Shown here: piece after piece, positions 1 to 6,310 of the stretch
How positions within the stretch are numbered: the first letter of the stretch is position 1
Layout: each line of letters opens with the position of its first letter
Source of the DNA: Thermoplasmata archaeon
GTDB lineage: Archaea; Thermoplasmatota; Thermoplasmata; UBA10834
NCBI GenBank assembly: GCA_022865445.1
Contig: JALHSX010000345.1
Span: 1 to 13,860, forward strand
Reading direction: 5' to 3'
Length of the DNA: 13,860 nt
Position numbers and translations under genes: made by a program
The notes under the pieces: model-generated
Seen by the model: only the letters and a program-made list of their open reading frames with translations
Told to the model about the DNA's origin: nothing
The model's database searches: none

Positions 1-655
1 AGGCTTCGAGCATAGTATGTTCATGAGCGAGAGGACTGATCGGGTCGATGTAACCACAGAACAAAGGAGTTTTTCTAAGCTTCTCTCTGTCTCCGAGGAT
101 CGCCTCTCCAAGCCTCAAGGCCGTTTCGAAATCGGCACGACTCGTGCTGCCCCCGTAAGTGCATGTTGAGGAGTTGATCAGGCCCGCGGCCATCACGACA
201 AGGCCTCGCACTCGGTCAGGGACATCGCTCGCGTAGACCGGGACATATGCGATCTGCACTGAATCCAGGGCATCGAGAAGTCTGCAGCAGAGTATCCCGT
301 CCTGAAGAGTCGGGGACCGGGCCTCTTCGGTTTCCGGGTCGATGTAGTACACGCACTCCGCGCCAGGGCCAATCTTTGTTCTTCCGTCAACGACCTCGAT
401 TGTGTTCTTCTCGCTTCGAGCGTGGAATTTGAAATTGCTCTTGCAGCTCCTGACCGCGTCCATCACACGCGATTCAGGCATCTTTACGATCTTGGTCTTC
501 TTGTCCACGGTCATGCCGTTCTTCGAAAGGAGATTTAGCGTCTCGGCCGAGTTGACGAGAACCCCTGTCTTGCCAAGGACCTCGAGGGTTGCGCCATGGA
601 TTGCCTCCAGGTCACCTTTTTCCAAAACCCTCAACATCTGTCTATTGGAGACCAT
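1..655 (-). CDS. MttB-family corrinoid methyltransferase, N-terminal part (cut by window edge)
   Basis: The reverse strand reads open from an ATG at 655 to the window edge, giving 218 codons without a stop. The N-terminus (MVSNRQMLRVLEKGDLEAIH, then TLEVLGKTGVLVNSAETLNL) and the later GPGAECVYYIDPETEEA and YGGSTSRADFETALRLGEA stretches fit the MTTB superfamily, whose members move a methyl group from trimethylamine, glycine betaine or related methylamines to a corrinoid protein. Family members are usually near 480-500 residues, so roughly half is visible. The start is well fixed: an in-frame TGA lies at 662-664, and that TGA is part of the Shine-Dalgarno-like GAGGTGA (662-668), 6 bases before the ATG. 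The position where pyrrolysine occurs in true trimethylamine enzymes lies outside the window, so the substrate cannot be assigned. No corrinoid-protein gene is visible; it could lie beyond the left edge. Confidence 0.8.
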   Translation of the reverse strand, partial: MVSNRQMLRVLEKGDLEAIHGATLEVLGKTGVLVNSAETLNLLSKNGMTVDKKTKIVKMPESRVMDAVRSCKSNFKFHARSEKNTIEVVDGRTKIGPGAECVYYIDPETEEARSPTLQDGILCCRLLDALDSVQIAYVPVYASDVPDRVRGLVVMAAGLINSSTCTYGGSTSRADFETALRLGEAILGDREKLRKTPLFCGYIDPISPLAHEHTMLEA

Positions 656-661
656 GGAGCT

Positions 662-668
662 TCACCTC
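662..668 (-). promoter_or_regulatory. Shine-Dalgarno site of the MttB-family gene
   Basis: GAGGTGA on the reverse strand, 6 bases before the ATG at 655. It matches the archaeal anti-Shine-Dalgarno complement well and fixes the start. It implies a leadered transcript, unlike several neighbours. Confidence 0.7.
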
Positions 669-760
669 GATTGCCGGAAACGAGCTGCGCGTGGGGGACT
701 TCTTTTCGGCTTGTGGAAATCTTCCCCGCCAGCTTCCCAGCGGCCGGACAATAGTCTTCG

Positions 761-772
761 CTTAGATAAAGA
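761..772 (-). promoter_or_regulatory. Candidate TATA box for the MttB-family gene
   Basis: The reverse strand reads TCTTTATCTAAG, close to the archaeal TTTATATA consensus. Transcription starting about 25 bases downstream would give a leader of roughly 85 nt. A second AT-rich candidate (TTCTTAAATC, about 784-793) would give a longer leader. The 227-base gap 656-882 holds this promoter, the promoter of the divergent hydrolase gene and no convincing gene or RNA. Confidence 0.45.
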
Positions 773-849
773 GATGCCAAATGATTTAAGAAAAGCTGAA
801 CCGCAAATCACGGGCACCGTTTCCGCGGAGTCTATTCTCAAATCAAAGA

Positions 850-857
850 GTTTATCA
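850..857 (+). promoter_or_regulatory. TATA box of the YycJ-like hydrolase gene
   Basis: GTTTATCA preceded by A-rich ATCAAAGA (BRE-like). Its centre is about 29 bases before the ATG at 883, the spacing expected for a leaderless archaeal transcript. This supports the ATG over the in-frame TTG at 865. Confidence 0.5.
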
Positions 858-882
858 CCGACCCTTGCGTTTGCTGAACTGG

Positions 883-1656
883 ATGCACGAGGATTTTGTC
901 TCAGTTCTCAGCAGTGGAAGCAGCGGCAACTCGTTCTTGGCCATGTCCCGCGGCAGAGGAGTCCTGATCGACGCTGGAATCTCGTGTAGAGAACTCGAAC
1001 GCAGGATGTCGTTGTTCGGCACGGAACCGTCGCAAATCGATGCTGTCATCCTGACTCACGAGCACACAGATCATGTGCGAGGAGCAAGACGATTCGCAGA
1101 GGAATTTGGCATTCCTATCTATGGGAGTCGCGGAACTCTAGCGCTCACACCACTCCAGGGAATCGAGACCGTCGCCATCACGCCCTCACGAGATCTTACG
1201 ATAGGGCACCTGCACCTGAGACCTTTCAAGGTGAGGCACTTCGCCGCGGAACCTGTTGCATTCTCAGTCACAATCGGCTCAAAGAAAGCGAGTATCGCTT
1301 CGGATCTAGGATGTGTCACCCCCAGTGTCATCGATGAGATGTCCGATTCGAATATCATGTTCGTGGAGGCAAACTACGACGAGAACATGCTGCTTTCCGG
1401 AGCCTACCCTGATTTCCTGAAGCGAACCATACGGGGAGACCACGGCCACCTGTCAAACGACGACGCTGGCATTCTGTCGCGGAAGGCATCCACCAGAAGA
1501 ACTCGGAGAATCGTACTCGTTCATCTCAGCAAGGAGAACAACACCCCGAAAAGAGCTCTTGAGACTGTGGAACGAGATGTGAGCCGCTCGGGATTGAATG
1601 TAGAGATCGAAGTCTCGGAGCACGGACGCGCGAGTGGGCCGTTCGCCCTAGGCTGA
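883..1656 (+). CDS. YycJ-like metallo-beta-lactamase-fold hydrolase
   Basis: A 257-residue protein of the metallo-beta-lactamase fold, closest by motif to the YycJ/WalJ group. The N-terminus carries SVLSSGSSGNS (about residues 7-17), a hallmark of that group. The metal-binding HEHTDH is at residues 59-64, a further metal ligand is likely Asp141 in ASDLG, and GDHGHLSN is around residues 185-192. The C-terminal HLSKENN (214-220) also matches the group. Bacterial relatives are described as DNA-processing nucleases or cell-wall regulators; nuclease or phosphodiesterase activity is an inference here. The ATG at 883 was chosen over the TTG at 865 because the TATA box suits it and the family normally begins just before the SVLxSGSSGNS strand. 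Its 3' end overlaps the convergent Gins51 gene by 9 bases. Confidence 0.85.
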   Translation: MHEDFVSVLSSGSSGNSFLAMSRGRGVLIDAGISCRELERRMSLFGTEPSQIDAVILTHEHTDHVRGARRFAEEFGIPIYGSRGTLALTPLQGIETVAITPSRDLTIGHLHLRPFKVRHFAAEPVAFSVTIGSKKASIASDLGCVTPSVIDEMSDSNIMFVEANYDENMLLSGAYPDFLKRTIRGDHGHLSNDDAGILSRKASTRRTRRIVLVHLSKENNTPKRALETVERDVSRSGLNVEIEVSEHGRASGPFALG

Positions 1657-2307
1657 CCCGATCAATTTGACCTTCCCATGAGAGACCAGAGTGCCAGCGA
1701 CGCCCTTTGGAAGGGAGATGATATCCTCCTTTCGCAGTCGGTAGTCCTTGTCGACTCCGGCGAAGGTTGGCACGTCCTCAAGAACTCTGACCAGGACAAG
1801 CTCCTCGGGTTGTCCTTTCTCCGGAACTTGCGCCTCCTTCTTCTCACACACTTTCGCGCTAGGAACGTCTGGCAACTCGACGACATCCGACGGCTGAGTG
1901 AACCGAGGTCCGAGCTCCTCGAAATCGGCCCTCGAATCCTTGTGTGCGCCAAGGACAGATGTGAGACTCGCGAACAATACAAGCTCGTCAGGGGTCAGGT
2001 TGCCAGTGTCGGGGTTGTCCCCCGCGACCTTCCTAAGGGCGAGAAGAGATATCTTCCTTTGTCTGAGCTCATAGACCCTCTTCGCCTTGTCGATCGCCTT
2101 CTTCAGCTGGTCGTTGAGCATCATGCTAGCTTGGGACATCGGGTTCATGGCAATCTCGCGCTCGCTCTCTTTCCTCAGAGTCTTGATGTAGGCCCCTATC
2201 CTCTCGTAGAGCGAGGAATCCACCTTGGTTAGCTGCGATGACTTGTTCTCTAGCCTGAAAAGACCCATGATGTCCTCGTAGCTCATATCCCCCCGCTCGA
2301 CTGCCAT
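1648..2307 (-). CDS. gins51: Archaeal GINS complex subunit Gins51
   Basis: A 219-residue protein that joins MCM and the Cdc45/RecJ-like factor in the replicative helicase (CMG-type) complex. The N-terminal helical A domain includes MSYEDIMGLFRLENKSSQL and YERIGAYIKTLRKESEREI. A charged, Pro/Lys/Glu-rich linker follows, then a small C-terminal B domain (about residues 169-219) with LVLVRVLEDVPTFAGVDKDY and RLRKEDIISLPKGVAGTLV. The A-then-B order is that of Gins51 (Sld5/Psf1-like) rather than Gins23. In Thermoplasma acidophilum, Gins51 alone can form a homotetramer; whether a Gins23 exists here cannot be judged. Possible starts are ATG 2319, 2307 and 2286. I chose 2307 because a weak TATA-like element (about 2329-2337) sits 26-27 bases upstream, but 2319 is close and possible. 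Stop codon is TAG. Confidence 0.82.
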   Translation of the reverse strand: MAVERGDMSYEDIMGLFRLENKSSQLTKVDSSLYERIGAYIKTLRKESEREIAMNPMSQASMMLNDQLKKAIDKAKRVYELRQRKISLLALRKVAGDNPDTGNLTPDELVLFASLTSVLGAHKDSRADFEELGPRFTQPSDVVELPDVPSAKVCEKKEAQVPEKGQPEELVLVRVLEDVPTFAGVDKDYRLRKEDIISLPKGVAGTLVSHGKVKLIGSA

Positions 2308-2328
2308 CAAATCAAGCATACATCATTA

Positions 2329-2337
2329 ACGTATTTG
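2329..2337 (-). promoter_or_regulatory. Weak TATA-like element before gins51
   Basis: The reverse strand reads CAAATACGT, centred about 26 bases before the ATG at 2307. It is a modest match and is used mainly to choose among nearby start codons. Confidence 0.3.
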
Positions 2338-2362
2338 ATGCTTGTGAACTACCCGCAACAAG

Positions 2363-2370
2363 AAATAATA
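2363..2370 (+). promoter_or_regulatory. Candidate TATA box for the DUF167-Toprim pair
   Basis: AAATAATA in the 94-base divergent gap between gins51 and the DUF167 gene. Its centre is about 35 bases before the GTG at 2402, leaving room for a short leader that holds GAGG (2390-2393). Confidence 0.4.
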
Positions 2371-2401
2371 CGCCTGGTCATTATGTCATGAGGCGCGGCA
2401 A

Positions 2402-2704
2402 GTGACTTCAAAGAGTTTTGCGAGGGTGCACGAATCTGGATGCGTTCTGACGATTGACGCATCGCCCGGAGCCTCGAAGTCGGAGGTTGTGGGAGTAAAT
2501 CGTTGGAGAGGAGCGCTCCGAATCAAGATCGCAGCCGCAGCCAGAGAAGGAGAGGCGAACGAAGAACTCGTAAGGTTCTTGTCAGAGAGACTCTCCGTCC
2601 CGAGACAGTCCATCAGGATCCTCAGCGGAGAACGATCATCGGTCAAAACCGTTTTTGTACCGCTGACCGCAGACAGAGCAACGGCCATCCTGGAGGAAGA
2701 GTGA
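2402..2704 (+). CDS. DUF167 (YggU-family) protein
   Basis: A 100-residue protein with the DUF167 pattern. VLTIDASPGASKSEVVGV (about residues 15-32) is followed by ALRIKIAAAAREGEANEELV, where GEAN matches the usual GKAN motif, then by RFLSERLSV and IRILSGERSSVKTVFV. The family is a small alpha/beta fold found in all domains and has no firmly established biochemical role. The start is GTG: no ATG is available in frame, and an in-frame TAA lies upstream at 2366-2368. GAGG at 2390-2393 is spaced 8 bases from the GTG. The next gene begins immediately after this stop codon, so the two are very likely co-transcribed and co-translated. Confidence 0.8.
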   Translation: MTSKSFARVHESGCVLTIDASPGASKSEVVGVNRWRGALRIKIAAAAREGEANEELVRFLSERLSVPRQSIRILSGERSSVKTVFVPLTADRATAILEEE

Positions 2705-3130
2705 TTGCTCTCTCCTGAGGAACGATTGGAACAGGTCGAGAAGGTCCTCTCACAACTTCAACATCTGAGCGAGACGACGCCAATAATCGTGGAGGGACTC
2801 AGAGACATTGCGGCCCTCAAGCGGATGGGGATAACAAGAAACGTGATCTCGCTCGGAAAGGGAGATTCGATATTCAGCTTCTCCGAGAATCTGTCAAGAA
2901 CGACGAGAAGGGCGATCATATTGACAGACTGGGACCGCAAAGGCGGTCAGCTCGCAAGAATGCTGAAAGAAGCGCTGATGGCCAACGGGGTTATTGCCAA
3001 TGATGATATCAGGGCCAAGCTGGGCATCCTCTCCAAGAAAGAAGTGAAGGACATCGAGAGTATGCCCGCATTCGTCGAACGACTCCGCTACCGCCCGCTC
3101 AGCTCGATAGGAAAAGCGCGACCCGGTTAG
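2705..3130 (+). CDS. Stand-alone Toprim-domain protein (UPF0292-like)
   Basis: A 141-residue protein with a complete Toprim core. IIVEGLRDIAALKRMGI places the conserved acidic residue at Glu30, and IILTDWDRKG gives the DxD pair Asp75 and Asp77. This layout, a small single-domain Toprim protein in archaea, fits the UPF0292 group; Toprim domains bind metal and act on nucleic acids in primases, topoisomerases, RNase M5 and OLD nucleases. The substrate here is unknown. The start is TTG, directly after the TGA of the DUF167 gene, with a strong GGAGG (2692-2696) 8 bases upstream, inside the end of the previous gene. This argues for translational coupling. The C-terminal tail (after about residue 120) is basic and may be disordered. 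Stop codon is TAG. Confidence 0.75.
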   Translation: MLSPEERLEQVEKVLSQLQHLSETTPIIVEGLRDIAALKRMGITRNVISLGKGDSIFSFSENLSRTTRRAIILTDWDRKGGQLARMLKEALMANGVIANDDIRAKLGILSKKEVKDIESMPAFVERLRYRPLSSIGKARPG

Positions 3131-3138
3131 GGGAAAAG

Positions 3139-3147
3139 TGATTTAGA
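3139..3147 (+). promoter_or_regulatory. TATA box of the gcvPA-gcvPB operon
   Basis: TGATTTAGA follows a purine-rich GGGGAAAAG stretch that could serve as BRE. It is centred about 26 bases before the ATG at 3170, and no Shine-Dalgarno motif precedes that ATG, so a leaderless transcript is likely. Confidence 0.45.
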
Positions 3148-3169
3148 GTAGCAACTCAATCAAACGCCC

Positions 3170-4501
3170 ATGGCACTCTCCGAATGTTCTCTGGAGATGC
3201 TCCAGTATCTCAAGCTCAAATCCGTTAGCGAGCTCTTCGAAGATATCCCGAAAGAAGTCCGGATAGATGGACTGCGCTTGCCCGACGGGCTTTCAGAACT
3301 CGAACTCAAGCGGGACCTTGAGGCGTTGATGTCGAGAAACACGCCAGCTTCCTCGCAACCGACCTTCTTGGGTGCGGGAGTCTATCATCATTTCATTCCA
3401 GCGGCTGTCCGAGCCATAGTGTCCCGTTCCGAGTTCTTGACATCGTACACGCCCTACCAGCCCGAGATAAGCCAGGGGATGCTCCAGGCTCTGTTCGAGT
3501 ACCAGTCGTTCATGGCAGAGCTCACAGGCATGGATGTCGTCAACTCCAGTATGTACGATTCCTCGACCGCGCTTGGCGAGGCAGTGCTCATGAGCCATAG
3601 GATTTCCGGAGGGAGCAGATTCCTCGTCAGCAGAGCCACGAGCCCGGAGAAGAAGCTCGTTGCGAAGACCTATGCCAGAGGGGCGGACATAGCAGTCGAT
3701 GAGGTCGACTACGACCCGACAACGGGACTTGTCGACCTGTCCGATCTCAAGATCAAGATGAAAGATGATGTGGCAGGATTCTACTTCGAAAACCCGAATT
3801 TCTTCGGACCCATTGAATCCCAAGCGGAAGAGATCCGAGCCGTAGTCGGCAGCAAGACGCTCGTCGCTGGCGTCAACCCAATGTCACTTGCGCTTCTGAG
3901 GCCGCCGGGAGAGATGGGTGCGGACATCGTGATAGGCGATGCGCAGGTCTTCGGCACGCCGATGAGTCTGGGCGGACCGATGATAGGCATATTCGGCTGT
4001 AAGTCGGAGCACGTCAGAAAAATGCCTGGCAGACTCATCGGGATGACAACAGACATCGAAGGAAGGAGAGCCTACTGCATGACTCTCCAGACGAGAGAGC
4101 AACACATCCGAAGGAGCAAGGCAACATCCAACATCTGCACGAACGAGGCGCTTCTTGCGCTCGCGGCGGCGGCATACTTGGCATTGGTCGGGCGAAGCGG
4201 ATTGCGCAAGATCGCAGCGAAGAACGTGGAGAACATGAGCGCTCTTTCCAAACGGATCAACGGCACCAAAGGCTTCAGAGCCCCTCACTTCAAGTCCGCA
4301 CACTTCAACGAGTTCGTTGTATCATCAGACACCAACCCGGAGAAGATTCACAGGGAACTCCTGGCCAGAGGTGTGCACGGCGGGCTCGTGCTCGATAGGA
4401 TGTTCCCAGAGCTCAAGCACGCGAGCCTCTACGCGACCACCGAGATGCACACGAAAGCCGACCACGACAGACTCATCACGGCATTGGAGGCCATCAGATG
4501 A
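3170..4501 (+). CDS. gcvPA: Glycine decarboxylase (P-protein) subunit 1
   Basis: A 443-residue N-terminal-type subunit of the split, PLP-dependent glycine decarboxylase. With subunit 2 it decarboxylates glycine and passes the aminomethyl group to lipoylated H-protein. Visible family signatures are SVSELFEDIPKEVR near the N-terminus, FLGAGVYHHFIPAAV, SEFLTSYTPYQPEISQGMLQ, FEYQSFMAELTGMDVVNSSM, GDAQVFGTPMSLGGPMIG and GRLIGMTTDIEGRRAYCMTL with TREQHIRRSKATSNICTN. Length is normal for the family. The catalytic lysine belongs to subunit 2, so its absence here is expected. The ATG at 3170 is supported by the TATA spacing, and the short N-terminus is slightly trimmed relative to many homologues. The 3' end overlaps gcvPB by ATGA, indicating translational coupling. 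No gcvT or gcvH is in the window. Confidence 0.95.
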   Translation: MALSECSLEMLQYLKLKSVSELFEDIPKEVRIDGLRLPDGLSELELKRDLEALMSRNTPASSQPTFLGAGVYHHFIPAAVRAIVSRSEFLTSYTPYQPEISQGMLQALFEYQSFMAELTGMDVVNSSMYDSSTALGEAVLMSHRISGGSRFLVSRATSPEKKLVAKTYARGADIAVDEVDYDPTTGLVDLSDLKIKMKDDVAGFYFENPNFFGPIESQAEEIRAVVGSKTLVAGVNPMSLALLRPPGEMGADIVIGDAQVFGTPMSLGGPMIGIFGCKSEHVRKMPGRLIGMTTDIEGRRAYCMTLQTREQHIRRSKATSNICTNEALLALAAAAYLALVGRSGLRKIAAKNVENMSALSKRINGTKGFRAPHFKSAHFNEFVVSSDTNPEKIHRELLARGVHGGLVLDRMFPELKHASLYATTEMHTKADHDRLITALEAIR

Positions 4502-5961
4502 GGTACCATCAGGCCGTTCACGAGGTTCCGATCCTTTTCGAGAATTGCGAGAAGCCAACTGAGGAGAGCGGATTCGATCCGACCGTCGGCGGCCTGCTTC
4601 CTCAGACGGTCTTGAGGAAAGAGCTGATGATTCCTGACCTACCAGAGAGAGATGTAGTCAAACATTTCGTGAACTTGTCTCAGATGAATTTCGGCATCGA
4701 CAACGGCCTCTATCCGCTCGGTTCATGCACAATGAAGTACAATCCAAAGATCTGTGACGAGATCGTCTCATGGGACACAGTCGCAGACCTCCACCCGCTG
4801 CAGGATCCGTCGACGATACAAGGCGCCCTGAGGCTCATGCACGAGCTCGAGAGAATGTTGTGCGAGATAGGCGGCGTGGATGCGGTCACGCTGCAGCCCG
4901 CTGCGGGCGCCCATGGAGAGTACACTGGCATCCATCTCGTGAAGGCCTATCACGAAGCCAACGGCGAGACAAGAAGAGAAGTGATCCTACCCGATACCGC
5001 GCACGGCACCAATCCTGCGAGCGCTGCAATGGTGGGATACGATGTGCTCGATTTGCCATCCAAGGATGGCTGTGTCGACGTCGAGGCACTCAAATCAGCA
5101 GTCTCTGGGGACACCGCCGCGTTCATGCTGACAAACCCCAACACTCTCGGCCTGTTCGAGAAGAACGTCAAAGAGATCGCGGGGATACTGCACGATGCAG
5201 GCGCGTTGCTATACTACGACGGCGCAAACCTCAACGCGATCATGGGCAAGACCTCCCCTGGCAAGATGGACTTCGACATTGTTCACTTCAACCTCCACAA
5301 GACGTTCGCGACCCCTCACGGCGGAGGCGGCCCTGGAGCGGGTCCGGTCGGCGTGAAGAAGAAACTTGAAGAGTTCCTTCCGATCCCGCGGATAGTGGAG
5401 AGCAAGGGCATCTACTCTCTCGAGAGCAACATGCCTAGGAGCATTGGCAAAGTGCGGGCTTTCTTCGGCAACTACGCTGTACTCGTGAGGGCCTATGCCT
5501 ACATCCGGATGCAAGGCGGCAAAGGCCTAGTCTCAGTCTCCGAGAACGCTGTCCTCAACTCGAACTACCTCAAGGAAAGGTTGAAGGACGACTTTGAGCT
5601 CCCCTTCGACAACCTCAGGAAACACGAGTTTGTCCTGAGCGGAAGACTGCTGAAAAAGAACGGACTGAGGACGATTGACTTCGCCAAGAGACTCCTGGAC
5701 TACGGATTTCATGCACCCACAATCTACTTCCCGCTGATCGTGGACGAAGCGATAATGATCGAGCCGACGGAGACGGAATCGAGGCAGACTCTCGATTTGT
5801 TCGTAGATGCCTGCAAATCGATCCTGAAGGAGGATCCTGAACTCCTGCACTCCGCTCCACATAACACGGCACGCCGCAGACTTGATGAAGCCAAAGCGGC
5901 CAGGGACATGATCTTCAGCTGGCGGACATACGAGGAGAAACAGGAATCTAGTCGCGCTTGA
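4498..5961 (+). CDS. gcvPB: Glycine decarboxylase (P-protein) subunit 2
   Basis: A 487-residue catalytic subunit of glycine decarboxylase, full length for the family. The PLP-binding lysine is Lys268 in VHFNLHKTFATPHGGGGPG. Other signatures are NFGIDNGLYPLGSCTMKYNP, LQPAAGAHGEYTG, LPDTAHGTNPASAAMVGY, LTNPNTLGLFE and YYDGANLNAIMGK. It pairs with GcvPA to release CO2 from glycine in the cytoplasm and feed methylene-tetrahydropterin or tetrahydrofolate through GcvT. The start ATG lies inside the ATGA overlap with gcvPA. The last 14 bases overlap the convergent RAM-domain gene. Direction of flux (glycine breakdown or synthesis) cannot be read from the sequence; the nearby MttB-family gene makes one-carbon metabolism a plausible setting, but that is inference. 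Confidence 0.95.
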   Translation: MRYHQAVHEVPILFENCEKPTEESGFDPTVGGLLPQTVLRKELMIPDLPERDVVKHFVNLSQMNFGIDNGLYPLGSCTMKYNPKICDEIVSWDTVADLHPLQDPSTIQGALRLMHELERMLCEIGGVDAVTLQPAAGAHGEYTGIHLVKAYHEANGETRREVILPDTAHGTNPASAAMVGYDVLDLPSKDGCVDVEALKSAVSGDTAAFMLTNPNTLGLFEKNVKEIAGILHDAGALLYYDGANLNAIMGKTSPGKMDFDIVHFNLHKTFATPHGGGGPGAGPVGVKKKLEEFLPIPRIVESKGIYSLESNMPRSIGKVRAFFGNYAVLVRAYAYIRMQGGKGLVSVSENAVLNSNYLKERLKDDFELPFDNLRKHEFVLSGRLLKKNGLRTIDFAKRLLDYGFHAPTIYFPLIVDEAIMIEPTETESRQTLDLFVDACKSILKEDPELLHSAPHNTARRRLDEAKAARDMIFSWRTYEEKQESSRA

Positions 5962-6190
5962 ACCGAGCGCAGATGAGAGTCCTGGAGCCGGTCACCCCAG
6001 AGATTGTACGGACCTTGCCGAGGACCTCGTCGCAAAGGACATCGTAGTCCTTCGTTTCCATCCGTGCGATCAGATCGAACTGACCGAAGAGTTGATGAAC
6101 CTCTGACAACCCCGGGAGCTTGCGCATCTGCTCGAGCACATAGCCCTCCTTTCCCGTTGCAGTGGTTATCAGCACATAGGCGACTACCAA
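5948..6190 (-). CDS. Stand-alone Lrp/AsnC ligand-binding (RAM) domain protein
   Basis: An approximately 80-residue protein made only of the AsnC/Lrp C-terminal effector-binding domain: VVAYVLITTATGKEGYVLEQ, then LPGLSEVHQLFGQFDLIARM and KVRTISGVTGSRTLICARF. No helix-turn-helix is present, so it should not bind DNA itself. Such stand-alone RAM proteins form oligomers, may bind amino acids and may pair with full-length Lrp-type regulators (family knowledge). The open frame runs back to a TTG at 6265, but I chose TTG 6190: it gives the usual family N-terminus, has AGGTGG (6196-6201) 5 bases upstream, and has a TATA box at 6231-6238 giving a short leader. GTG 6199 is an alternative. It is convergent with gcvPB, overlapping it by 14 bases. 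Stop codon is TAG. Confidence 0.8.
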   Translation of the reverse strand: MVVAYVLITTATGKEGYVLEQMRKLPGLSEVHQLFGQFDLIARMETKDYDVLCDEVLGKVRTISGVTGSRTLICARFKRD

Positions 6191-6230
6191 AGGTACCACC
6201 TGAATTGTCCCGTAAAGTGCTTGTGCGTAC

Positions 6231-6238
6231 TTATATTC
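6231..6238 (-). promoter_or_regulatory. TATA box of the RAM-domain gene
   Basis: The reverse strand reads GAATATAA. Transcription starting about 26 bases downstream would begin near 6208, giving a leader of about 18 nt containing AGGTGG before the TTG at 6190. The element lies inside the longer open frame that begins at 6265, which argues against that longer start. Confidence 0.5.
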
Positions 6239-6274
6239 TACCCGCAGGGCCAGGTTAAAATCCAATACAAATGA

Positions 6275-6282
6275 TTATTTAA
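6275..6282 (+). promoter_or_regulatory. TATA box of tmk
   Basis: TTATTTAA, centred about 32 bases before the ATG at 6311, in the divergent gap between the RAM gene and tmk. It predicts a leader of only a few nucleotides. Confidence 0.5.
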
Positions 6283-6310
6283 GCTAATTGAACAATCTGA
6301 GCCGGAAGTC

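Noticed and set aside
656..882. tRNA, riboswitch or other structured RNA in the largest intergenic gap
   Set aside because: I looked for a cloverleaf and for strong stem-loops and saw only short pairings such as GGAA-GAT-TTCC; nothing supports an RNA gene.
402..989. Plus-strand open frame of 195 codons
   Set aside because: It runs antisense to the start of the MttB-family gene, crosses the divergent promoter region and overlaps the YycJ-like gene in another frame. Its composition is not protein-like and it has no recognisable motif.
1678..2232. Plus-strand open frame of 184 codons opposite gins51
   Set aside because: It is the antisense of a recognisable Gins51 and has no family features.
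2388..2405. Five-codon open frame (ATG to TGA) overlapping the GTG start of the DUF167 gene
   Set aside because: It could be a regulatory micro-ORF, but it lacks a ribosome site and is short enough to occur by chance.
3293..3823. Minus-strand open frame of 176 codons within gcvPA
   Set aside because: It is antisense to strongly conserved GcvPA motifs.
6191..6265. N-terminal extension of the RAM protein to TTG 6265
   Set aside because: The extension contains the TATA box and ribosome site of the shorter start and does not resemble the family N-terminus.
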